Shown: positions 1-5,377 of the stretch, piece after piece
How the letters are laid out: each line of letters begins with the position of its first letter
Numbering within the stretch: the first letter of the stretch is position 1
Source of the DNA: an uncultured Porphyromonadaceae bacterium
GTDB taxonomy: Bacteria > Bacteroidota > Bacteroidia > Bacteroidales > Paludibacteraceae
DNA length: 5,946 nucleotides
Assembly (NCBI GenBank): GCA_937898265.1
Contig: CALEJM010000188.1
Location: 1-5,946 of the forward strand
Direction of reading: 5' to 3'
Translations under genes and position numbers: made by a program
Notes under the pieces: generated by a model
What the model saw: only the letters and a program-made list of their open reading frames with translations
Databases searched by the model: none
Told to the model about the DNA's origin: nothing

Positions 1-589
1 GATAGGCTTGGAGTCCGTTTGGCACGATGCACTGAGAAGGGTCGCCCATATGTAGGTTGTCGATGGCAATACCCATGACGCCGCCAAAGACATACTCAAG
101 GGCTACTTGCATTGTTCCGCCGACAAGAAAGGAGAGGTCGACGGTGGTCAGTGTCCATGTAGCCGCCTCGCTGTCAATGGTCTGGAGCAATAGCCAAGGG
201 GAGTTGACCGCAGTACGTCCATAGATTTTCAGCGTGTCGCGTGCATAGCCCGTAACGGCACCGCGTGCTTTCTGAACTCTACGGAATGTGAGTTCTGGTG
301 TTGTGGTATTAGACATGTCCACAAGTGGCAATACGGCCTTCACGGCTTGCTGCTGTGTGGTGGCATAGAGAGCAAGGTAGGCACTGCCGCCAAAGGGGTT
401 GACATTGGCAAGCAGATTATTACCAACGCTCCATGTGGACGGCGCCGTTGCGGGATCTTGGGACCACGTTGTAGGCCACCCTGCTTCAAAATCCTCGGTC
501 AGCGGCGCAGTGACCTGACCCCAAGCCGAGGTTGTCATGGAGGTGAATAGGGTCACCACCATCATCCAAAGCAATAATTTTTTACTCAT
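1..589 (-). CDS. secreted MAM/choice-of-anchor-J-like domain protein (N-terminal part)
   Basis: The reading frame starts at the ATG whose complement is 587-589 and stays open for 196 codons to the window edge, so the C-terminus is missing. Residues 1-24 form a signal peptide: two lysines at 3-4, a hydrophobic core LLLWMMVVTLF, and a probable cleavage site after AWG with Gln25 next. The mature part begins with the pattern DFEAGWPTTW (residues 33-42). It continues with DTLKIYGRT (118-126), a Trp-Leu-Leu-Leu strand, and ends the domain with GIAIDNLHMGDPSQC (173-187). This order is typical of the MAM / choice-of-anchor J / cleaved-adhesin beta jelly-roll seen in secreted Bacteroidota proteins. 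Cys187 and the following Pro-Asn-Gly-Leu look like the start of another domain, often fibronectin type III. Exported or surface location is inferred; the substrate or binding partner is unknown. It is transcribed away from the sulfonolipid/hdr genes and is probably unrelated to them. Confidence 0.85.
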   Translation of the reverse strand, partial: MSKKLLLWMMVVTLFTSMTTSAWGQVTAPLTEDFEAGWPTTWSQDPATAPSTWSVGNNLLANVNPFGGSAYLALYATTQQQAVKAVLPLVDMSNTTTPELTFRRVQKARGAVTGYARDTLKIYGRTAVNSPWLLLQTIDSEAATWTLTTVDLSFLVGGTMQVALEYVFGGVMGIAIDNLHMGDPSQCIVPNGLQAY

Positions 590-689
590 AATTATTATTT
601 TGTATTTCTTTTTCAAACACTTAATTCTCTGCACACTACCCCATTTATTTGATCCCAGGGGACAAAACTTGAAAATGCGCAAAGAGTTG

Positions 690-721
690 CAAAGTTACCA
701 CAAATTGACAAACTAACCAAA
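690..721 (-). promoter_or_regulatory. Bacteroidota-type promoter for the secreted-protein gene
   Basis: On the minus strand, TTTG (complement of 718-721) is followed after exactly 20 bases by TAACTTTG (complement of 690-697). This matches the phylum's primary sigma consensus TTTG-N19-21-TAnnTTTG. Transcription would start near 680-685, leaving a leader of roughly 90 bases before the ATG at 589. Both boxes and their spacing are read directly from the sequence; use in the cell is inferred. A short dyad, GCCT-AAA-AGGC (729-739), lies just upstream of the -33 box and is flanked by ATTTTAA copies at 721-727 and 742-748. It could be a regulator site. Confidence 0.6.
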
Positions 722-875
722 TTTTAACGCCTAAAAGGCACATTTTAAGACTATTCAATCAGAGCATTCGCCGACAAACCACATCAGCCATACACCATAA
801 AACTCTAATTTCTAAATACCAATACAAATATATAAGAAAGAATTGAAAAATTTAGCACTCAAGAAAAAGAGAAAA

Positions 876-905
876 CAAAGGAAAAATCGTACCTTTGCAA
901 CGATT
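876..905 (+). promoter_or_regulatory. probable promoter (-7 box) for the rightward genes, with inverted repeat
   Basis: TACCTTTG at 890-897 matches the Bacteroidota -7 box TAnnTTTG and is the only good match on this strand upstream of the first rightward gene. No TTTG lies at the expected -33 position (about 866-869 reads AAAG), so the promoter may be weak by itself or need an activator. The -7 box overlaps one arm of a perfect 6-base inverted repeat, CAAAGG at 876-881 and CCTTTG at 892-897, separated by 10 bases. A bound regulator could control access to this box. Transcription would begin around 903-906. Confidence 0.5.
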
Positions 906-950
906 ATGGGTTATTGTGGAGTGGTGTGCACATCTACCGCAACCCGATAG
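906..950 (+). CDS. possible 14-residue leader peptide with two cysteines
   Basis: A short open frame beginning ATG at 906 and ending TAG at 948-950 encodes MGYCGVVCTSTATR. Its start lies about 8 bases downstream of the -7 box, so the message would be leaderless or nearly so. The frame overlaps a hairpin (908-945) and ends 55 bases before the start of the sulfur-lipid gene. Two of 14 codons are Cys (codons 4 and 8) and three are Thr. If real, ribosome progress over the Cys codons could sense cysteine or sulfur supply, as known for other leader peptides. That is inference; a frame this short can occur by chance. Confidence 0.3.
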   Translation: MGYCGVVCTSTATR

Positions 951-971
951 TCAAGCAAGGCCAAATCCTTG
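908..971 (+). promoter_or_regulatory. structured 5' leader with two hairpins
   Basis: Hairpin one pairs GGG 908-910 with CCC 943-945, TGTGG 915-919 with CCGCA 937-941 (one G-U), and GGTG 923-926 with CATC 931-934 around loop TGCA. Hairpin two pairs CAAGG 956-960 with CCTTG 967-971. An alternative helix, TCAAG 951-955 with CTTGA 968-972, competes with it. Neither hairpin is followed by a T tract, so a simple intrinsic terminator is not evident. No known riboswitch class is recognised. Pairing was found by eye. Confidence 0.35.
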
Positions 972-1005
972 AAAAATAAAGTCAAACAATATAAACTCAA
1001 AAACA

Positions 1006-2280
1006 ATGAGAGACATTTTCGAAACCATCAAATCCATCCCAGGTCCACTTGGTCAATACCAAGGCAACGCTGATGGATACTTCATGTTCCCAAAACTTGA
1101 AGGTGAAATCAACCCAATCATGCGCTTCAACGGCAAAGACGTGCTCGTTTGGAGTTTGAACAACTACCTCGGCTTGGCCAACCACCCAGAGGTTCGCAAA
1201 GCTGACGCTGAGGCTTGCGCACAATATGGTATGGCTTACCCAATGGGCGCCCGTATGATGAGCGGTGATACCATCCACCACAAGAAGTTGGAACAAGACC
1301 TCGCCGATTTCGTTGACAAACCAGCAGGTTACCTCGTGAACTTCGGCTACCAAGCCATGGTTTCTATCATCGACGTTATGTGCTCACGTTACGACGTCAT
1401 CGTTTACGACTCAGAAGACCACGCTTGCATCATGGACGGTATCTTCCTCCACAAAGCAAAAGGCGGCAAGAGCTTCGTTTACCCACACAACGATATCGAG
1501 AAGTGTGAGAAAATGATCGGCATGGCTGAGAAATATATCGAGAAAGAGGGCGGCAAAGGCGGCATCATGGTTATCACTGAAGGTGTGTTCGGCATGGCCG
1601 GCGACCTCGGTGCTTTGGACAAAATCTGCGAGTTGAAGAAACGCCACAGCTTCCGTCTCATGATTGACGACGCTCACGGCTTCGGCACCATGGGTCCTAA
1701 AGGTGCTGGTACTGGCACCCACTTCGGCGTTCAAGACGGCGTAGATATCTACTTCGCTACTTTCGCTAAGAGTATGGCTGGTATCGGCGCATTCGTTGCT
1801 TCAGAGCGCGAAATCGTTGACCACCTCCGCTTCAACATGCGTTCACAGATCTTCGCAAAATCACTCCCAATGCCAATGGTAAAAGGCGCTCAAAAACGTC
1901 TCGAACTCCTCCAGACTCGCCCAGAACTCCGCGAACAACTCTGGACCGTAGCTCGCGCACTCCAAAAAGGCTTGAGAGAGCGTGGCTTCGACCTCGGCAA
2001 CACCATGTCACCTGTAACTCCTGTTTACCTCCAAGGTGGTGTTGAAGAAGGTACCAACCTCGTTGTTGACCTCCGCGAAAATCACAACATCTTCTGCTCT
2101 ATCGTAACATACCCTGTTGTGCCAAAAGGCGTTATCATGCTCCGCATCATCCCAACAGCTGCCCACACTCTCGAGCACGTTGAACGCACTATCAACGTAT
2201 TCGACGAAATCAAAGGCAAACTTGCTCGTGGCGAATATCGCAAAGAGATGCCTAACATGAATCTCATCAACAAAGCATAA
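1006..2280 (+). CDS. alpha-oxoamine synthase family PLP enzyme, probable cysteate fatty acyltransferase (3-ketocapnine synthase)
   Basis: This 424-residue cytosolic enzyme belongs to the PLP fold-type I alpha-oxoamine synthases (BioF, KBL and serine palmitoyltransferase relatives). The active-site set is complete: His139 in SEDHAC (cofactor-ring stacking), Asp221 and His224 in DDAHGFG (pyridine nitrogen and O3' contacts), Lys255 in TFAKSMAG (Schiff base), and Arg380 before IPTAAHT (carboxylate region). Such enzymes condense an amino acid with an acyl thioester and release CO2. The gene 4 bases downstream is a likely cysteate synthase, so the best substrate assignment is L-cysteate plus a long-chain acyl-ACP or acyl-CoA, giving 3-ketocapnine for sulfonolipids. 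This matches the enzyme described in Alistipes (SulB) and Chryseobacterium (CFAT). The lysine region KSMAGIGAF differs from KSLASIGGF, which I recall for Bacteroides serine palmitoyltransferase. Alternatives are serine palmitoyltransferase or 2-amino-3-ketobutyrate CoA ligase. The family is certain; the substrate is inferred from context. Confidence 0.85.
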   Translation: MRDIFETIKSIPGPLGQYQGNADGYFMFPKLEGEINPIMRFNGKDVLVWSLNNYLGLANHPEVRKADAEACAQYGMAYPMGARMMSGDTIHHKKLEQDLADFVDKPAGYLVNFGYQAMVSIIDVMCSRYDVIVYDSEDHACIMDGIFLHKAKGGKSFVYPHNDIEKCEKMIGMAEKYIEKEGGKGGIMVITEGVFGMAGDLGALDKICELKKRHSFRLMIDDAHGFGTMGPKGAGTGTHFGVQDGVDIYFATFAKSMAGIGAFVASEREIVDHLRFNMRSQIFAKSLPMPMVKGAQKRLELLQTRPELREQLWTVARALQKGLRERGFDLGNTMSPVTPVYLQGGVEEGTNLVVDLRENHNIFCSIVTYPVVPKGVIMLRIIPTAAHTLEHVERTINVFDEIKGKLARGEYRKEMPNMNLINKA

Positions 2281-2284
2281 CACA

Positions 2285-3502
2285 ATGAGCCATAAAATCA
2301 CGTGTCGTCAATGCGGTCACGTAGTCAACACATTCTCGGAATGGTTTGCCCTCGGGCAGACCTGCCCCGAGTGTGGTTGCAAACATGGCGAAGTGACCTA
2401 CGACAACAACTACGACTTCCTTAAGGAACTGCCAGGCAAAGAGATTGACAGTTTCTGGCACTACTTCGACGTACTCCCACTCGAAAACAAAGAGAACATC
2501 GTGTCTCTCTGCGAGGGCGCAGTGCCCATCGAGGAGTGGGATTTCCTTGAGCAGTTTGCCAAGGAGAACGGCGTTGACTGCAAGGTCTATGCCTATCGCA
2601 ACGACCTCAACGGCGGCACTGGCACACTGAAAGACGTAGCCGCCTCATTGGGCGCATCTTTGTTCAAAGAGCATGGCATCAAGGAGTATTGCGTGTCGTC
2701 AACAGGCAACTCTGCAACCGCCTTTGCTACCTACTGCGCCAAAGCAGGTGTGAAATTCACCAACTTTGCCCCTAACAACATCACCCCAGACTCAGTTCGC
2801 GAGATTGAAAAGGTAGGTCAAAAGGTGGTGATCTCCACAGGCAACTACGGACAAGCTAAAGGCGAGGCTGCCGACTACGCTGCCAAAAACAACGTACTCA
2901 TGAGCTTCGGCAACTTCGACCCTATCCGCATCGAAGCGAAGAAAACCATGGTAATGGAGTTCCTCCGTCAGTTGGGCAAGATGCCTGACGTCTACATGCA
3001 GGCCGTTGCCGGTGGCACCGGCCCTATCGCCATCGACAAAGGCATCCGCGAGATTGCCCCATACGGCGACTACAAACTGCCTCGCATGCTCCTCGTGCAG
3101 CAAGATCTCTGCGACCCAATGGTTCAAGCTTGGGAAAAAGCAAAAGCCAACAACTTCCCAGAAGGTTACGAGAAAGATTTCAAAGCCGTGGACGGCAGCA
3201 AGACAAAAGTGTCCATCCTCAACGCTGCCAATCCGGGCATGTATCCTTTGGTGGCACCAATTGTCAAAAAGAGCGAAGGCGATTTCGTTCGTGTTCTCGA
3301 ATCTGAATTGCCAAACTTCGCAGCAGAAGTTTATCGCCACAAAAATGCAATGATTGGTCCTGCCGGTACAGTCTGCTTGGCTGGTTTCTATCAGGCAATC
3401 AAAGAAAACAAAATCAAACAAGGCGAAACCGTTGTCATAAACATCGGCGAAAGTTCTCGCCGCAACGCTGCATTTGCTGAACAAGTAAAAGCAGTTTTGT
3501 AA
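2285..3502 (+). CDS. zinc-ribbon threonine-synthase-like PLP enzyme, probable cysteate synthase
   Basis: This 405-residue PLP fold-type II enzyme begins with a four-cysteine ribbon: Cys7 and Cys10 in CRQCG, Cys27 and Cys30 in CPECG. The catalytic lysine is Lys116 in GGTGTLKD. The substrate/cofactor loop SSTGNS (138-143) puts Asn142 near O3' of PLP, and the glycine-rich phosphate loop is AGGTGP (242-247). Threonine synthase and cysteate synthase share this architecture. Cysteate synthase, known from Methanosarcina coenzyme M synthesis and from Alistipes sulfonolipid synthesis (SulA), replaces the phosphate of O-phospho-L-serine with sulfite to give L-cysteate. The 4-base gap to a probable cysteate acyltransferase strongly favours that role, and co-transcription is almost certain. 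The main alternative is a true ThrC. The absence of any homoserine-pathway gene nearby, the lysine-motif context, and the partner gene argue against it, but sequence reading alone cannot settle the substrate. Confidence 0.8.
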   Translation: MSHKITCRQCGHVVNTFSEWFALGQTCPECGCKHGEVTYDNNYDFLKELPGKEIDSFWHYFDVLPLENKENIVSLCEGAVPIEEWDFLEQFAKENGVDCKVYAYRNDLNGGTGTLKDVAASLGASLFKEHGIKEYCVSSTGNSATAFATYCAKAGVKFTNFAPNNITPDSVREIEKVGQKVVISTGNYGQAKGEAADYAAKNNVLMSFGNFDPIRIEAKKTMVMEFLRQLGKMPDVYMQAVAGGTGPIAIDKGIREIAPYGDYKLPRMLLVQQDLCDPMVQAWEKAKANNFPEGYEKDFKAVDGSKTKVSILNAANPGMYPLVAPIVKKSEGDFVRVLESELPNFAAEVYRHKNAMIGPAGTVCLAGFYQAIKENKIKQGETVVINIGESSRRNAAFAEQVKAVL

Positions 3503-3509
3503 TCAAAAA

Positions 3510-3579
3510 AAATAAGAACCGAAGCTCTGCCGTCGTTTGGAAGCACGCTTCAATACGAATAGCAACTTCGGTTCTATTT
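3510..3579. terminator. long stem-loop between the sulfonolipid pair and the hdr genes
   Basis: The 15 bases at 3510-3524 pair with 3566-3579 over 14 base pairs with one bulged A (core AGAACCGAAG with CTTCGGTTCT). The 41-base loop contains a smaller hairpin, GAAG-CACG-CTTC (3540-3551), and flanking TCGT/ACGA complementarity. On the plus strand the stem is followed only by ATTTAAAA, a poor T tract. Read leftward, it is followed by eight T's (complement of 3505-3512), an arrangement like an intrinsic terminator in that direction. It may act as a partial terminator, a message-processing or stability element, or a small interspersed repeat. Confidence 0.5.
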
Positions 3580-3591
3580 AAAATCATAAAA

Positions 3592-4278
3592 ATGGGAAAC
3601 CTATATAAACTCATCTCCGAAGATGTTCGTTTTGAGGAGAGTCTCACAGCTTGTATGAACTGCGGTATCTGCACAGCTATCTGCCCTGCAGCAGAGTTCT
3701 ACAACTACGACCCCCGCAAAATCATGGACACCGTTCAACGTCAGGACGAAAAGGAGATAGAGAAACTTCTCAGCAGTGATACCATCTGGTACTGCGGACA
3801 ATGCATGTCATGCAAGACCCGCTGTCCACGCAACAATATCCCCGGCACCATCATCAATATCCTTCGCAAGGTCTCGCAAGAGATGGGCTACTTTGCAAGC
3901 AGCGAAAAGGGCATCCAGCAGTTTGCTCTCAAGGAGGCATTGGTCAACAACATCCTTGAACTTGGCTACTGCGTCCACCCCGACCGCGTAGCACCCGAAC
4001 GTCACCCAGAGCAAGGTCCCATCTGGGAATGGTATCGCACCCACATCAAGGATATAGCACCCAAATTGGGCGCTAACTATCACGGAGATGGTCCGGGCGC
4101 GCTACGAACAATCCGCAAGGAAAACCTTGACGAAATACGCCGCATCTTTGAAGCTACAGGCGCTATGGAACTTGCTGAAGCCATTGACACCTACTCAAAG
4201 AAAGAGAGCGGAATCAACGACAACGCGGAACTGTTTGACCGCGTTTTTACCTACAATAGCGAATACGACGAAGAGTAG
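3592..4278 (+). CDS. hdrC: HdrC-like 4Fe-4S dicluster protein
   Basis: This soluble protein of 228 residues has two complete ferredoxin-type motifs: Cys21, Cys24, Cys27 and Cys31 (CMNCGICTAICP), and Cys68, Cys71, Cys74 and Cys78 (CGQCMSCKTRCP). Each is expected to bind one [4Fe-4S] cluster, with the fourth cysteine of each motif followed by Pro. HdrC proteins pass electrons between the flavin subunit HdrA and the catalytic subunit HdrB, and genes for both follow here. After the clusters comes a helical, charged region of about 150 residues with no cysteine except one at about 125, ending in an acidic tail (EYDEE). This is somewhat longer than the usual archaeal HdrC of about 190 residues, by my recollection. 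The start is placed at the first ATG after the stem-loop. The gene symbol denotes the family; the physiological substrate is not a known heterodisulfide. Confidence 0.85.
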   Translation: MGNLYKLISEDVRFEESLTACMNCGICTAICPAAEFYNYDPRKIMDTVQRQDEKEIEKLLSSDTIWYCGQCMSCKTRCPRNNIPGTIINILRKVSQEMGYFASSEKGIQQFALKEALVNNILELGYCVHPDRVAPERHPEQGPIWEWYRTHIKDIAPKLGANYHGDGPGALRTIRKENLDEIRRIFEATGAMELAEAIDTYSKKESGINDNAELFDRVFTYNSEYDEE

Positions 4279-4318
4279 TCGTCAACACAAAGCACTACTC
4301 TCATACAATATATATATT

Positions 4319-5374
4319 ATGGCAAAACGATTTTGGAACGAGTATCAGAAAGAGATTGCCGACGACCACTACTTCTACGAACGTAGTTGCATCCGTCAAA
4401 CATTCTTTCCCGGTTCAGAAGCCGCCTTCCTCAGAATGCTGCGCAACGAACTCGGCAAAGACATTAAAGACGAGATGAACCAACACACCTGCACAGGCAT
4501 CGGCTATCACACCGACGTCGTACCTTTGCAGACAACGATGACCATCGTGGCGCGACTCTTTGCCCTGATGACCGAAGATGGCTACGAAAACTACGTGCCA
4601 TCATGTGTCACCTCTTTCGGCATCTTCAACGAGATGGTGGAGATGTGGAAAGAGCAACCAGAACTGCTGGAAAAGACACGCAAAATCCTCAAAGAGACCA
4701 CTGGCAGAGAGTTCAATCTGCCAAAAAACATAGCACACCCCTCCGACATCATCTTCCACAACCGCTTCAAGCTGAAGGAGAAGATGAAATACCAACTTGT
4801 GAACCGCCGCACCGGCAAACCGCTGAAGGTGGTGGAACACATCGGTTGCCACTACGCCAAGATTTTCCCTTCCAAAGGTATTGGCAATGCAGAATTCCCA
4901 TACGTTTTGGCTGGCATGATTGAGGCTTGGGGCGGTGAGGTAGTCGACTATCCAGAACGTCGTCACTGCTGCGGCTTCGGCTTCCGCCAATACCTCGTGC
5001 AAGCCAACCGCGGTTACTCCGTGGCCAACACAAAGAAGAAATTCGAGTCGATGGAGCCATACGAACCAGATTTCATCGTATCCAACTGCCCTGGCTGCTC
5101 CATGTTTATGGATAAATGGCAATACACCATCGCCGAGTTGGAAAACAAGACCTACGACAAGGAAGGCTACGGCATCCCCGTGCTCACCTACGAGGAGATG
5201 GCAGGTCTGCTCTTGGGCTACGACCCATGGGAACTTGGTCTGCAGCTTCATCAGGTTCAATGCGAACGTCTGCTTGACAAGATAGGCATTGCCTACGACC
5301 CTAACAACAAATACAGAGGCACTGACGGCAAACTACTGCCTACACCAGAACAACCTCAAAATCTAAAAGTTTAA
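4319..5374 (+). CDS. hdrB: HdrB-like CCG-domain protein with a degenerate first CCG motif
   Basis: The product has 351 residues starting MAKRFWNEYQ. The frame is open further upstream to an ATG at 4088, but that extension overlaps hdrC in another frame, so the start just after the 40-base gap is chosen. HdrB proteins carry two CCG modules (C, then about 30-40 residues, CC, about 35-38 residues, CxxC), each holding a noncubane [4Fe-4S] cluster that reduces disulfides. The second module is complete: Cys177, Cys217-Cys218, Cys257 and Cys260. The first has only Cys24, Cys58 and Cys96; the partner positions are Thr57 and Ser99. Disulfide or persulfide redox chemistry on an unknown substrate, with HdrC and HdrA, is inferred. 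The acidic and glutamine-rich C-terminal tail (about 320-351) has no recognised domain. Confidence 0.85.
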   Translation: MAKRFWNEYQKEIADDHYFYERSCIRQTFFPGSEAAFLRMLRNELGKDIKDEMNQHTCTGIGYHTDVVPLQTTMTIVARLFALMTEDGYENYVPSCVTSFGIFNEMVEMWKEQPELLEKTRKILKETTGREFNLPKNIAHPSDIIFHNRFKLKEKMKYQLVNRRTGKPLKVVEHIGCHYAKIFPSKGIGNAEFPYVLAGMIEAWGGEVVDYPERRHCCGFGFRQYLVQANRGYSVANTKKKFESMEPYEPDFIVSNCPGCSMFMDKWQYTIAELENKTYDKEGYGIPVLTYEEMAGLLLGYDPWELGLQLHQVQCERLLDKIGIAYDPNNKYRGTDGKLLPTPEQPQNLKV

Positions 5375-5377
5375 GAG

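Larger units (their letters stand above)
590..1005. other. divergent intergenic region, no long gene
   Basis: These 416 bases separate two divergent start codons. The left part (590-690) is the leader of the minus-strand gene. The middle part (about 722-870) is AT-rich and contains only a short dyad at 729-739. The right part holds the plus-strand -7 box and a structured leader. No tRNA-like cloverleaf, long open frame or mobile-element end is visible. The only coding possibility is the 14-codon leader frame at 906-950, listed separately. Confidence 0.7.

Noticed and set aside
347..550. 67-codon plus-strand frame
   Set aside because: It is opposite the secreted-protein gene, which has a signal peptide, domain motifs and promoter. 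The short frame has none of these.
956..971. Intrinsic terminator in the leader
   Set aside because: The stem is only 5 bp and is followed by AAAAAT on the plus strand. The opposite strand also lacks a T tract after it.
2792..3484. 230-codon open frame on the minus strand inside the cysteate-synthase-like gene
   Set aside because: It lies antisense to a well-supported enzyme with all motifs intact, and its own translation has no recognisable domain. Long antisense frames are expected under this codon use.
2285..3502. Simple annotation as threonine synthase (ThrC)
   Set aside because: The fold fits, but the tight pairing with an alpha-oxoamine synthase and the lack of homoserine-pathway neighbours favour cysteate synthase. 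ThrC is kept as the main alternative.
4088..4318. Upstream extension of hdrB to an earlier ATG
   Set aside because: The extension overlaps most of the hdrC C-terminus in another frame and resembles no HdrB N-terminus. The start at 4319 fits the 40-base gap and the family.
4601..5260. 219-codon minus-strand frame inside hdrB
   Set aside because: It is antisense to the CCG-domain gene, and its composition (rich in Val, Phe and His) is typical of a reverse reading of that gene. No promoter was seen.
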